Assembly: GCA_965214025.1 (NCBI GenBank)
Contig: CBDCAW010000008.1
Coordinates: 20,934 to 84,933 of the forward strand
Reading direction: 5' to 3'
DNA from: Granulosicoccus sp965214025
GTDB lineage: Bacteria > Pseudomonadota > Gammaproteobacteria > Granulosicoccales > Granulosicoccaceae
Length of the DNA: 64,000 nt
The position numbers and the translations under genes were made by a program. The notes under the pieces are model-generated. The model did not search any database. It saw nothing but the letters and a program-made list of their open reading frames with translations, and had not been told where the DNA came from. Shown here piece by piece: positions 18,778 through 28,475 of this stretch (the first letter of the stretch is position 1; every line of letters starts with the position of its first letter).

Positions 18778-20163
18778 ATGAATCTCGACTCACAAATACA
18801 CGACGTGGCCGTCATCGGTGCCGGGGCGGTCGGCTGCGCCGTGGCTCACGCACTCGCCGTCCGTGGGCTTGACGTCGTCGTGCTCGAACGCGGTGCAGAG
18901 CCGCTGTCCGGCGCCAGCAAGGCCAACAGCGCCATCCTGCATACCGGTTTCGATGCACCACCCGGCACGCTCGAGGCGCGTCTGGTCGCACGCGGCCACG
19001 CGCTGTACCTCCAACGAGCCGAACGCCACGGGCTGTCGGTGCTGAGAACCGGTGCGCTCGTCGTCGCCTGGAACGAAGACCAGGCCGAGCGGCTGCCGGC
19101 ACTGCTCGAACAGGCGCACACGAATGGCGTGCACGACGCGCTGCTGCTCGATGCGCGGGAGGTCGCCACTCGCGAGCCAAGCCTGGCACCGGGTCAGCAC
19201 GGAGCGTTGTACGTGCCGCGCGAGCACGTGATCGATCCGTGGAGTCCATTCCACCACTATGCGAGTGAAGCACGACGACGCGGTGCGAGGTTCGTCTTCG
19301 ATGCCGCACTCGAGTCCGGCACGTTCGACGGGCACACCTGGACGCTGGGAGTCGAGGGTGGCCAGACGGTACGCGCCGGGCGCACGGTCAACTGCGCGGG
19401 GCTTCACGGCGATACGGTCGAACGGGCATGCCTCGGTGCCAGCCACTTCGAAGTTCGCCCGCGCGCCGGTCAGTTCGTCGTCTTCGACAAGGCGGCCGCG
19501 CGCCATGTCGGCGCGATTCTGCTGCCGGTACCGAACAAGATCACCAAGGGTGTCGTATTGACGCGTACTGCGTTCGGCAACGTACTCGTCGGCCCCACCG
19601 CAGAGGAGCAGACCGACCGGGAGCGTGCACGCACCACTCGCAAGGGGCTCCGGGCGCTCGTCGCGGAGGCCGAGCGCCTCGTGCCGGCACTCGCCGGTAT
19701 TCCGGTCACGGCCACCTACGCGGGGCTGCGCCCGGGTTCCGACGACAAGGGTTACCGGATGCGCCACGAGCCCGATCTCGGCTGGCTCACCGTGGGAGGC
19801 ATCCGCTCGACCGGCATGACATCCTCGCTCGGGCTCGCCGAGCACGTCGTCCAGTTGCTGCTCGGCGAACTGGCCGAAACACCTGTCGACGACACCCCGC
19901 TCAGCCACCCGATCGTGCTGTCCGAGCACGAGCACCGCGACTGGCGAACGCCGGGCTACGGTGAGATCGTGTGCCACTGCGAGATGGTGACGCGGCGCGA
20001 GATCGAGGCGGCGCTGGACGGGCCGTTGCCGGCGCGCAGCCTCGCAGGCGTACGGCGCCGCACGCGCTGTGGCCTCGGCCGTTGTCAGGGCTTCAACTGC
20101 GCGGGGCGCCTGGCCGAACTGACCGACGGTCGGCTTGTACACCCGGTGCCGGGCGCGACGTGA
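18778..20163 (+). CDS. FAD-dependent dehydrogenase with C-terminal BFD-like [2Fe-2S] domain (GlpA-like)
   Basis: About 461 residues. The N-terminus has the FAD motif GAGAVGCAVAHAL and the block GASKANSAILHTGFDAPPGT shared by glycerol-3-phosphate and L-2-hydroxyglutarate dehydrogenases. The C-terminus has a BFD-like cluster-binding domain with four cysteines (CHCE, then RTRCGLGRCQGFNC) near residues 400-440. This layout resembles the GlpA subunit of anaerobic glycerol-3-phosphate dehydrogenase, which works with a second flavoprotein; that second gene follows 63 bases downstream. The start at 18778 precedes the FAD fold directly; ATG 18751 is an alternative. Substrate unknown, likely a polyol phosphate or hydroxy acid. 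Confidence 0.85.
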   Translation: MNLDSQIHDVAVIGAGAVGCAVAHALAVRGLDVVVLERGAEPLSGASKANSAILHTGFDAPPGTLEARLVARGHALYLQRAERHGLSVLRTGALVVAWNEDQAERLPALLEQAHTNGVHDALLLDAREVATREPSLAPGQHGALYVPREHVIDPWSPFHHYASEARRRGARFVFDAALESGTFDGHTWTLGVEGGQTVRAGRTVNCAGLHGDTVERACLGASHFEVRPRAGQFVVFDKAAARHVGAILLPVPNKITKGVVLTRTAFGNVLVGPTAEEQTDRERARTTRKGLRALVAEAERLVPALAGIPVTATYAGLRPGSDDKGYRMRHEPDLGWLTVGGIRSTGMTSSLGLAEHVVQLLLGELAETPVDDTPLSHPIVLSEHEHRDWRTPGYGEIVCHCEMVTRREIEAALDGPLPARSLAGVRRRTRCGLGRCQGFNCAGRLAELTDGRLVHPVPGAT

Positions 20164-20226
20164 AATACCGCTGCGCGTTCTCGGACAAGGCGCCGGTATT
20201 GCCGTGTTACCAACGCGGACGTCGAC

Positions 20227-21522
20227 ATGACGGGTGATTCGCCGATCGATATCGTCGTGGTGGGGGCCGGCCCTGCCGGCCTCGCGGCGGCCACGGCGGC
20301 GCGGCGCGGCGGAGCCGGTCGGGTCGTACTGCTGGAACGGCAGCCGGAGCCCGGTGGCGTGCCCCGCCAGTGCGGACATTCGCCGTACGGCATGCGGGAG
20401 TTCCACCGCGTGATGAGTGGCCGCACCTACGCCCGGCGGCTCGCCGCGGATGCGTACGCGGCCGGCGTCGAGCTGTTGCTCGGCCGCTCGGTCGTCACGC
20501 TCGACAGCTCCCGCGACCAGGATTCCCCCAACAGGGGCCCCACGCTCCATACCCTGTCGTCCGAGGGGGCCACGACGATCACAGCGCGCGCGGTGATCGT
20601 CGCGACCGGCGTGCGCGAGACCACGCGCGCCGCAGCGTTGTTGCCGGGCCAGCGCCCTGGCGGGATCATGAATACCGGTGCGTTGCAGGATCTCGTGTAC
20701 CTGCGCGGTCGCGTGCCGTTCCGGCACCCGATCGTGATCGGCAGCGAGCTTGTGACGATGTCGGCGCTGATCACGTGTGCGACGCACGGCATCCGGCCGG
20801 TGGCGGTCATCGAATCCGCGGTACAGCCGATCTTGCGCGCCCCGTTCGCCTGGTTGCCGCGCGCTCTCCGTCTTCCCTGGCACTTCGGTGCCGAAGTGAT
20901 CGACGTCGAGGGCGAGGATCGGGTACGGAGCGTGCAGGTGCGATTCGCCGACGGGACCGAGCATACGTTCGACTGCGACGGCCTGTTGCTTACGGGTCAC
21001 TTCGTGCCCGAGGCGTCACTGCTGCGCGCTGCCGGCGCCAGGATGGATTTGCATACACAGGGTCCTTGCATCGACGCCTGGGGGCGCACCTCACTGCCCG
21101 GCGTGTACGCGGTCGGCAACGTGTTGCGCGGCGTCGAGACTGCGGGCTGGTCGTGGGCCGAGGGCGCGCGTGTGGCTCAGGCGGTCATCGACGATCTGCA
21201 AGCACGGCCCGACGATGTCGAATCTGACCGGTGCCGCGGCCGGAACGGCGGCATCGAACTGGTCGCCGGTCCCGGTATCGCGCGCCTGGTTCCGCAGCGA
21301 CTGGCACTCGTCCCGACGGTGAATTCCGCCCTCGCCTTCCCCGACGTGCAGCTGCGCCTGCTGGAGCGCGCCTCCGGCCGTGTCGTCGCGCGCCAGGACG
21401 ACAAGGTCATCCTGACGCGACGCGTACACTCGGGCCCGGAGCGACGCGTGCTCGTGCCGGTACGCGATGTGCTGCGCAACGTCCGCACAGGTACGGTGGA
21501 GTTCAGCGTGGAGGCAGCTTGA
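20227..21522 (+). CDS. NAD(P)/FAD-dependent oxidoreductase (GlpB/HcnB-like partner subunit)
   Basis: 431 residues with a Rossmann FAD motif at the N-terminus (VVVGAGPAGLAAATAA), the block ERQPEPGGVPRQCGHSPYGM, an NAD-type region (GSELVTMSALITCATHG) and the second FAD contact with GVYAVGNVLRGVETAG near the end of the core. The last 90 residues form an extra domain resembling small DUF1667-like subunits that accompany these enzymes. It sits between the GlpA-like gene and the kinase and is probably the electron-transferring partner. Its stop TGA overlaps a potential TTG start of the next gene. Confidence 0.8.
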   Translation: MTGDSPIDIVVVGAGPAGLAAATAARRGGAGRVVLLERQPEPGGVPRQCGHSPYGMREFHRVMSGRTYARRLAADAYAAGVELLLGRSVVTLDSSRDQDSPNRGPTLHTLSSEGATTITARAVIVATGVRETTRAAALLPGQRPGGIMNTGALQDLVYLRGRVPFRHPIVIGSELVTMSALITCATHGIRPVAVIESAVQPILRAPFAWLPRALRLPWHFGAEVIDVEGEDRVRSVQVRFADGTEHTFDCDGLLLTGHFVPEASLLRAAGARMDLHTQGPCIDAWGRTSLPGVYAVGNVLRGVETAGWSWAEGARVAQAVIDDLQARPDDVESDRCRGRNGGIELVAGPGIARLVPQRLALVPTVNSALAFPDVQLRLLERASGRVVARQDDKVILTRRVHSGPERRVLVPVRDVLRNVRTGTVEFSVEAA

Positions 21523-23007
21523 GCGACACGGACGCGCATCCGGGCCCAAGCGGCGGGGGGTCGCTACTTCGGGGCGATCGATCAGGGCACCACGTCCACG
21601 CGGGCCATGCGGTTCGGGCCTGACAGGCAGCTGCGCACCGTGTTGCAGCTGAGTCACGCGATGTACCGACCCGCACCGGACCGTGTCGAGATGGATGCCG
21701 CCGAGCTTGCGCGAAACGTCGCCGCCTGCGCCGATGCGCTCGGCGGCGTCGAAGCTGTCGGTCTCGCAAACCAGGGCGAGAGCTGTCTGGCGTGGGATGC
21801 GCGCACCGGCGAGCCGCTCTCCCCGGTGGTGTCCTGGCAGGACGGACGCACGGCGGATACGCTCAGGCAAATGGCTGCCGACGGACTGGCCACTGAAGTG
21901 CTGGCCCGCTCGGGGTTACCGCTCGATCCCTACTTCTCGGCCGCGAAGCTTGGCTGGCTACTGGCCGAGCTACCGGCTGTCGCCGCCGCCCACGCCGGCG
22001 GGCGGCTGCGGCTGGGTACCAGCGATGCGTTCCTGCTCGACACGCTCGCCGGACGCTTCGCGACCGACGTGGCCACAGCTTCGCGCACCGGTCTGACAAG
22101 CCTTGCGACCGGCAATTGGGACCCCGAGCTGTGCGCGCTGTTCGGCGTGCCGATCGAGACTCTGCCACCGATCCTGCCGACCTTGGGTGACTTCGGCACG
22201 CTCGCAGGCCGTCCCGTACGTGCGGCGATCGTCGACCAGCAGGCGGCGCTGTACGGTCACGGCTGCCGGCTGCCGGGGGAGCTCAAGCTCACGCTCGGCA
22301 CCGGCGGCTTCGCACTTGCTCCGTGCGAGACGGCCCAGCGCTTGCGCGCCGCGGCCGTGGGACTCGTACCGACCGTCGCATGGGACCTGGGCGACGGCCC
22401 GGTACACGCGCTCGACGCGGCGGTGCCGGACGTGGCCACCGCGCTCGACTGGAGCGTGCACTGCGGGTTCGCGGCGAACGTCGGTGCGTGCGATCCCGAG
22501 GCGCCACTGATCGCCACGACCGGGCTGGTCGCACTACCGCTCTTCACGGGCCTCGGGTGCCCGGACTGGGAACGTGGAGCGCCGCCGTTGATACTTGGCT
22601 ACAACCCCGACACCTCGGGGGCAGACCTCGCCCGCGCAACGCTTGAGGGGGTGGCCTGGCTATGCGCCCGCGCGCTTGCCGCGATCGCCTCTGTCGTCAA
22701 GCCGAGCGGACCGGTGCGGGTCGATGGCGGCGTGTCGCGCGATGGCGCATTCCTGCAGGCGCTCAGCGATCTGTCCGGACGCGAGCTGGCACCCGCACCC
22801 GAGGCCGAGCGCACCGGCCTGGGCGCGGCCCTGCTCGCCGCGCGCGCGTGCGGCGCGCCCGAGCATGATATCGAGACCACCGCGCCAATGCACGTCCGTC
22901 CCCGTCCGGTACCGGACGCCGCGCACGAAGCGCTTGCTCGTGCCCTTACCCTTGCGCGCCATGCGGCGCAGACCCCACCCGACGTCCCGGAGACCGCACA
23001 TGGCTGA
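21519..23007 (+). pseudogene. FGGY-family carbohydrate/polyol kinase, apparent 1-base frameshift near the 5' end
   Basis: The main frame (from 21562 to 23007) encodes the N-terminal phosphate-binding block GAIDQGTTSTRAM, the kinase core (GLANQGES, VSWQDGRT) and the C-terminal ATPase block (VDGGVSRDGAFLQALSDL), so it is a glycerol-kinase-like FGGY enzyme of about 496 residues. The first ATG in that frame (21607) lies after the conserved motif and cannot be the true start. A TTG at 21519, overlapping the upstream stop, would give a normal N-terminus if the six-G run at 21555-21560 were five. This is either an assembly error or a real null allele. With the two flavoproteins it suggests phosphorylation then oxidation of a polyol. 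Confidence 0.75.
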
Positions 23008-23061
23008 GTCGTGTCTCTTGTACGTTGATCCTGATATTCGACGCCCGATGAGGACCGAACC

Positions 23062-24054
23062 ATGAAAGGCTTCGCCCCGCACTTCGCGGACCTGCCCGAC
23101 TACATTCTCCAGATGACCAAGGAGGTATGGGAGGATCGCGGCATATCCACGCTGCACCACTACTACGCCAAGGAGATGATACTGCGCTCCACGAGCGGGC
23201 TGATTCGCGGCAGCGACGGGGTCATCGCCGACACGCTGGCGACGCTCTCGGAGGCACCCGATCGACGCATCCTCGGCGAGGACGTGATCTGGTCCGGCGA
23301 TGAGTATTCGGGCTTCATGTCTTCGCATCGCGCGATGACGCTCGGCACGCATACCGGCCACGGAGTCCACGGTCCGGCCACCAACCGGCGCTTCGCGTAC
23401 CGTGCGATCGCCGACTGCGTCTGCCGCGATGACGTCATTCACGAGGAATGGCTGGTACGCGACAGTTCCGCGATCGCAATTCAGCTCGGTCTCGACCCCG
23501 TCGAAGAGGCACGTGCGCAGATCGTGCGCCAGGGCGGCCCCGAGAGCGCTATCCGCCCGCTCGACGCCGCCAACGACGTCGCCGAAGAAGTCTATACCGG
23601 TCGTGGCAACGACAACGAATGGGGCGAGCGGCTCGAGGATATTCTCGTGCGGCTCATGGCAGCCGACGTCACGGTCATCAGGAAGACCTACGACCGCGCC
23701 GCCGCGATCGCCCACCCCGGCACGCGTGACGGCTGGTCCTTCGACTTCGCAGAGACCGAGTGGATGCGGCTACGATCGGCGTTCCCATCGGCCCGCTTCA
23801 AGGTCGATCACCGTATCGGTCGCAGCGATCCAGGCCAACCGAACCGCGCGGCGGTGCGCTGGACCTTGACCGGCAGCCATGACGGTCTCGGCGCGTTCGG
23901 GCCCCCGTCCGGTGCACCGGTGCACATCATGGGCATCACCCACGTGGAGTTCGGTCCGTACGGCGAATACGGCTGGGGTGTGCGCCGCGAGTGGACGGTG
24001 TTCGACGAGGTGGCGGTGTGGAAGCAGATCCTGTTGCACGGCGGGCGGGTGTAG
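23062..24054 (+). CDS. SnoaL-like (NTF2 fold) protein, tandem domains
   Basis: 330 residues, twice the usual length; two NTF2/SnoaL-like halves are visible (about residues 10-150 and 180-325), each with a conserved Trp/Tyr-rich core (HHYYAKEMILRSTSGLIRG; VRREWTVFDEVAVWKQILLHGG). SnoaL-like proteins are small cyclases, isomerases or dehydratases of aldols and polyketides, and many are catabolic enzymes of unknown reaction. It lies 54 bases after the kinase gene and 300 bases before the TRAP genes, so it is likely part of the same pathway. The reaction cannot be assigned. Confidence 0.75.
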   Translation: MKGFAPHFADLPDYILQMTKEVWEDRGISTLHHYYAKEMILRSTSGLIRGSDGVIADTLATLSEAPDRRILGEDVIWSGDEYSGFMSSHRAMTLGTHTGHGVHGPATNRRFAYRAIADCVCRDDVIHEEWLVRDSSAIAIQLGLDPVEEARAQIVRQGGPESAIRPLDAANDVAEEVYTGRGNDNEWGERLEDILVRLMAADVTVIRKTYDRAAAIAHPGTRDGWSFDFAETEWMRLRSAFPSARFKVDHRIGRSDPGQPNRAAVRWTLTGSHDGLGAFGPPSGAPVHIMGITHVEFGPYGEYGWGVRREWTVFDEVAVWKQILLHGGRV

Positions 24055-24354
24055 CGGTCTTCCGCCCCGTGTAGTACCCAGCGGGTTACCGAGACCGCAT
24101 TGCGTTCGCGCTGCCACACAGCGAGGCGCCTTGCGGTCGTTCGATCGGCGCTCTCCATGCCAATGGGTCCATGGCCAAGCGTTTCGAGCTCTTATGCTCG
24201 CCTCTCGATAAGTCCTATGACTGCATTGAAACCGTGATCTAGTTCACAACACACGACTTTGCACTTATAGTTCAGGTGCTCGTCATCTGCGTGGTGAATG
24301 TCAACAAAGATGCGGGCCAGCCCTCTCCAGTCTTCGACCCACGAGAAAATCCGC
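24055..24354. promoter_or_regulatory. TRAP operon upstream region with a CRP-like site
   Basis: 300 bases without a gene. Within it, at 24233-24248, is CGTGA-TCTAGT-TCACA, a near match to the TGTGA-N6-TCACA pattern bound by CRP-type regulators, about 105 bases before the binding-protein start. This would suit a carbon-source uptake system but is unproven. Confidence 0.4.
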
Positions 24355-25389
24355 ATGATCAAGTCCTTCGCAGGCATGGCCCGCGTAGCGCTCGCCGCGT
24401 CGTTCACGCTGGGCACCGCGCACGCCGAGACGCTGACGATGCAGAGTGTCTACCCCTCCTCATTGCCTTTGCTCGGCGATAGCGGTATACGGTTGGTCGA
24501 ACAGGTCTCGAAGCTGACAGGCGGAAAGCTCGAGCTTGAGTTCAACGAGCCCGGGGCGATCGTCGGCGGCAACGAGATGTGGGACGCGATCTCCACCGGT
24601 GCGGTCGATGCGGGTTGGTACAGCCCCGGCTTCGCTCAGGGGATCATCCCTTCGGCCGCGATCTTCACTGCCGTCCCGTTCGGTCCGGACATCAGGGCCT
24701 ACACCGCGTGGTGGTACGAAGGTGGTGGTAGCCAGATCTGGGCCGAGATCAGCGAGCCTTACGACATTCATACCGAATTGTGCGGGGTGCTTGTGCCCGA
24801 GGCCTCGGGCTGGTTCGCCAAGGAGATCAACACACCGGCGGACCTCAAGGGCGTCAAGATGCGGGTGTTCGGGCTAGGAGCCAATGTCATGGGGAAGCTC
24901 GGCGTGGAGGCGCAGTCGATGCCGGTGGCGGACACGCTCACCGCGCTGCGCCTCGGTACCGTCGATGCGGCCGAGGTCTCCTTTCCGCTGATCGACAAGC
25001 AGGTCGGCATGGATGAATACGCGAGCCACTACTACTTCCCGGGCTGGCACCAGCAGACATCGTTGATCACGTTCATTGCCAACCAGAAGGTGTGGGACGG
25101 CCTCGAGGAACAGGAGCGCTTCGCCATCGAGACGGCCTGCGCGGCCAACGTCACGTACATGATGGCCGAAGGCGAGGCCGGGCAGCTCGAACCGCTGGCC
25201 GAGCTGCAGGCGGCCGGGGTGACCGTGCACACGTGGAACGAAGAGATGATGACGGCCTTTCGGGACGCCTGGGATGCCGTGGTCGAGGAACAGACCGAGG
25301 CCGATCCGGATTTCGCCCGAGCCTGGAAAAGCCTGTCCGACTTTCGCGGACAGTTCGCCAAATGGTCGGATCTATCCTATCTCAAGTGA
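24355..25389 (+). CDS. dctP: TRAP transporter substrate-binding protein (DctP type)
   Basis: 344 residues from the ATG at 24355, which is followed directly by a Sec signal peptide (KSFAGMARVALAASFTLGTAHA). Typical TRAP features: the N-terminal LTMQSVYPSSLPLLGDSG and the segment VKMRVFGLGANVMGKLGV with the conserved arginine (MRV) that pairs with a substrate carboxylate. It captures an organic acid-like substrate in the periplasm and hands it to the neighbouring DctQ and DctM proteins. The substrate is not known. Confidence 0.88.
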   Translation: MIKSFAGMARVALAASFTLGTAHAETLTMQSVYPSSLPLLGDSGIRLVEQVSKLTGGKLELEFNEPGAIVGGNEMWDAISTGAVDAGWYSPGFAQGIIPSAAIFTAVPFGPDIRAYTAWWYEGGGSQIWAEISEPYDIHTELCGVLVPEASGWFAKEINTPADLKGVKMRVFGLGANVMGKLGVEAQSMPVADTLTALRLGTVDAAEVSFPLIDKQVGMDEYASHYYFPGWHQQTSLITFIANQKVWDGLEEQERFAIETACAANVTYMMAEGEAGQLEPLAELQAAGVTVHTWNEEMMTAFRDAWDAVVEEQTEADPDFARAWKSLSDFRGQFAKWSDLSYLK

Positions 25390-25401
25390 TCGACGGGTGA
25401 G

Positions 25402-25992
25402 ATGCCTGCCACGGGCGACCACACCGCACGGACGCCGAAGACTGGCCCGGTGACGAGGCTGGACACGGTGGCCGACGCCCTGGCGCAACCCTGCCGCATC
25501 GCGGCGGCGCTTTGCGGGTGGCTCCTCATCGTGCTCATGGGGGTCATCTTGTACGACGTGATCGGTCGCCGGTTCATGTCGACCGGGTCGTTCAAGCTCC
25601 AGGAGTTGGAGTGGCACCTGCACGGCGCGATCGCTGTATCGTGCTTCGGCTACACCTACATCGAGAACGCTCATGTCCGCATCGACGTGCTCTCCCAGCG
25701 CCTGCGGGAGCGCACACGGCTATGGATAGAGATCGCCGCCATTGTGCTCTTCCTGCTGCCATTCATGGCGCTGCTGACCTGGTACGGCACCGACTTCGCC
25801 TGGCGCTCCTTCGAGCGCGGCGAAGGTAGTGCTGGAGGCGTAGGGCTGGAGCACCGCTGGATCATCAAGTCGACCATCCCGCTTGGGGCGGTGCTGACGA
25901 TGCTGGGGGGGTTGTCGGTGCTGCTGAGAAGCGTTTCGATGCTGCGCACACCGCTCGACTCCGCCGGCACTGCCGTAGATCGTGCCTCGTGA
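25402..25992 (+). CDS. dctQ: TRAP transporter small permease (DctQ type)
   Basis: 196 residues with four predicted membrane helices (around 35-55, 75-90, 105-130 and 155-175), the standard layout for DctQ. The motif LQELEWHLHGAIAVSCFGYTYIENAHVRIDVL is diagnostic of this family. It lies 12 bases after DctP and overlaps DctM by four bases (GTGA), so the three subunits are translated together. It scaffolds the large permease in the inner membrane. Confidence 0.9.
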   Translation: MPATGDHTARTPKTGPVTRLDTVADALAQPCRIAAALCGWLLIVLMGVILYDVIGRRFMSTGSFKLQELEWHLHGAIAVSCFGYTYIENAHVRIDVLSQRLRERTRLWIEIAAIVLFLLPFMALLTWYGTDFAWRSFERGEGSAGGVGLEHRWIIKSTIPLGAVLTMLGGLSVLLRSVSMLRTPLDSAGTAVDRAS

Positions 25993-27356
25993 TCGAGATC
26001 GTCTCCGCGGCGCTACCGGGCGCGATGTTCCTGACGCTTGTCGTGGCACTGTTCTCCGGCGCCCCGGTCGCGATCATGCTGATGGGCACGAGCCTCGTCT
26101 TCGGGTTACTGGCGCTGTGGACCGGCGACATGCGGGCAGCACACGCCACGCTGCTGCCCAACAGGATCTTCTCGGGCACCATCGAGAATGGGGTGCTGGT
26201 GGCCGCGCCGATGTTCATATTCATGGGCTTCATCATGGAGAAGGCGCGCATCGCCGAGGATCTGCTGCTCACGTTGCAACGCCTGATGCGCGCGATCCCC
26301 GGAGGCCTGGCGCTAGCGGTGGTGCTCATGGGCACCATCCTGGCCGCAGCCACGGGCATCATCGGCGCGTCGGTCGTGGTGCTGACCATGCTCGCCGTGC
26401 CCACGATGATCGAGCGCGGCTACGACCGCGGGCTCGCCGCCGGTACGGTGGCCTCGGCCGGGACCCTCGGCATCCTGATCCCACCGTCGGTGATGCTTGT
26501 CTTCATGGGGGACCTGCTGAGCATTTCGCTCGGGCGGCTGTTCGTCGCCGCGCTGCTGCCAGGCCTGGTGCTGTCGGTGCTCTACGTGATCTACATCGTG
26601 GCACGCAGCGCGCTGCAGCCGTCGATGGCTCCGAAGGTCCCGCGCGAGAGTGCGGACGAGCGCCGCGGTCTGTGGCTCGAATCGATCAAGTCCGTCGCGG
26701 CACCGCTGACGATGATCATCGCCGTGCTCGGCTCGATTCTGGCCGGCGTGGCAACGCCGACAGAGGCGTCCGGTGTGGGAGTATTCGCCGCCCTCCTCCT
26801 GAGCGCCCTGCGCGGTCGTCTCGACAGGTTCATGCTGGCGGCCAGCATGGACGGCGCCGTCAAGTCGCTCGGCATGCTGTTCTTCATATTCGTTGGTGCG
26901 ACCGCCTTTGCCTACATCTTCCGAAAGGTGGGCGGCGAGCACTTCATCGTCGAGACCGCAAGCGCTCTGCCGTTCGGTGACTGGGGACTGCTGTTTGCGA
27001 TCATGGGGTTGATCTTCGTGATGGGGTTCTTCTTCGACTGGATCGAGATCACGCTGATCATGCTGCCCATCTTCGCGCCGATCGTGGCGGTCATGGACCT
27101 GGGCGGCCACGTCCCGCAGGAGCAGATGATCTACTGGTTCGCCATTCTGGTCTCGCTCAACCTGCAGACCTCCTTTCTGACCCCGCCGTTCGGTTTCGCC
27201 CTGTTCTACCTGAAGGGTGCTGCCGGATCACTGCTGTCGATGGCGGACATCTATCGAGGCATCATCCCGTTCGTGCTGCTTCAACTCATGCTGCTGGGTC
27301 TCACGATGCGCTACCCCGGTGTAGCGCTCTGGCTCCCGAACAAGCTGTTCGAGTGA
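25989..27356 (+). CDS. dctM: TRAP transporter large permease (DctM type)
   Basis: 455 residues; sodium-coupled transport subunit with about 12 membrane helices. Seen: the family motif GTLGILIPPSVMLVFMGDLLSISLGRLFVAALLPG and LTPPFGFALFYLKG near the C-terminus. It ends the operon. With DctP and DctQ it forms a complete TRAP system, and the preceding kinase and oxidoreductase genes suggest what the imported compound meets next. Confidence 0.92.
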   Translation: MIEIVSAALPGAMFLTLVVALFSGAPVAIMLMGTSLVFGLLALWTGDMRAAHATLLPNRIFSGTIENGVLVAAPMFIFMGFIMEKARIAEDLLLTLQRLMRAIPGGLALAVVLMGTILAAATGIIGASVVVLTMLAVPTMIERGYDRGLAAGTVASAGTLGILIPPSVMLVFMGDLLSISLGRLFVAALLPGLVLSVLYVIYIVARSALQPSMAPKVPRESADERRGLWLESIKSVAAPLTMIIAVLGSILAGVATPTEASGVGVFAALLLSALRGRLDRFMLAASMDGAVKSLGMLFFIFVGATAFAYIFRKVGGEHFIVETASALPFGDWGLLFAIMGLIFVMGFFFDWIEITLIMLPIFAPIVAVMDLGGHVPQEQMIYWFAILVSLNLQTSFLTPPFGFALFYLKGAAGSLLSMADIYRGIIPFVLLQLMLLGLTMRYPGVALWLPNKLFE

Positions 27357-27503
27357 TGCGTGCCGACCCAGCGTTCCAGCGATATGTCGGGACAGGAAGT
27401 ACTAATTTCGAAAAAAATTCGGTAGCGTTTCTACTACGACCGATAATAAATCCATAAGTTTTCCCCGTTCATATGCATGTCCCACCCTGTTTCTGAGCCT
27501 TAC

Positions 27504-28475
27504 TTAACGAGGTTGGGTTGGGATGTCTGCGCCAGCAATGTACCGTTCTCCCTTGAACCAGCGAATCACGTCCCAATAGTCGAATCCGAGACAGATTCCA
27601 ATCGTCACAAGGAGTACCACTACATATGACCAGAGCAAGGGAGTTGCCGAATAGCTGATCTCAGCTCCCAGTGCCGTAGACGCGGTCATACGGAAAACGA
27701 GATAAACAAACAGCGGACTCCAGGGCAAAATGTGCGCAAGGCCAAGCAGCCTGGATAGCCCTCGTTGTTGCACCATGAAGATCGTGAGAAAGGGGCCGGT
27801 CAGTACGTACAGAAGGAGTGTCCATACTGCGAACTCATCCTGCCCGACGAACGCGATCGCGCCTAGAAACACCAGATTAAGCAATATCAACCAAACCTTG
27901 ATCCATAGATCAAGCGCCATCCAGGAAACGACCACATCGTTGAAAACTGTCGTGTGCTCCTCGCTAACCGCCCCTGACTTGCCATCGGTCGCCGGCTGGT
28001 GTCGCCGTAGCCCGATGCACTGAAACAGAGCGAAAAGCGCCACTACGGCAGCTAGCGCAATCAGGACCAAACGGCCAAACTGGTTGATTTCCGGAAGCAC
28101 TAGCAGAAGTACCCCGCTCAAGACAACCCACAGTATGTCGAGAACTAGAACTATCCAAACAAGTCGTGCCGGGGGTGTTCTCTGCATGCCAAGCAGACAT
28201 AAAACCAGAGAATACCCAACCAGCACGGAACCCAGTATAGTCAGCGACATCGTGACTACTTCAACAGAAAGACCGGTATGTCTACCGAGTAATGGTGCGA
28301 AAAGGAGAAAAACGAAACCGCACAACCCGCTGAAACAAGCGTTGCCAACCAGCGCGAGTTGAAGGAGCTCAAGCTTTGGTCGCGGTTCATGTGCAGAAAA
28401 ACCAGACTGATCATGAAGAACAGCCGGGCTGCTAGGTTCAGCTGCCTGATCGGTACCGAAAAATTTTATACTCAT
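27504..28475 (-). CDS. orphan multi-spanning membrane protein, unknown function
   Basis: About 323 residues from the ATG at 28475 (open frame continues to 28511). Eight to nine hydrophobic segments alternate with short polar loops; there is no recognisable catalytic or transport motif. The base composition is distinctly more AT-rich than neighbouring genes and codon choice looks different (frequent TTG, ATA and AGA), which fits horizontal acquisition. The region 27357-27503 beside it is also AT-rich and holds nothing else that I can support. Confidence 0.65.
   Translation of the reverse strand: MSIKFFGTDQAAEPSSPAVLHDQSGFSAHEPRPKLELLQLALVGNACFSGLCGFVFLLFAPLLGRHTGLSVEVVTMSLTILGSVLVGYSLVLCLLGMQRTPPARLVWIVLVLDILWVVLSGVLLLVLPEINQFGRLVLIALAAVVALFALFQCIGLRRHQPATDGKSGAVSEEHTTVFNDVVVSWMALDLWIKVWLILLNLVFLGAIAFVGQDEFAVWTLLLYVLTGPFLTIFMVQQRGLSRLLGLAHILPWSPLFVYLVFRMTASTALGAEISYSATPLLWSYVVVLLVTIGICLGFDYWDVIRWFKGERYIAGADIPTQPR

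Noticed and set aside
18790..21000. Very long minus-strand open frame (736 residues) opposite the two FAD oxidoreductases
   Set aside because: Shadow frame caused by high GC; the plus strand carries FAD motifs and cysteine clusters in the true frames.
22660..23715. Minus-strand open frame (351 residues)
   Set aside because: Crosses the kinase and SnoaL-like genes antisense, with no family motif.
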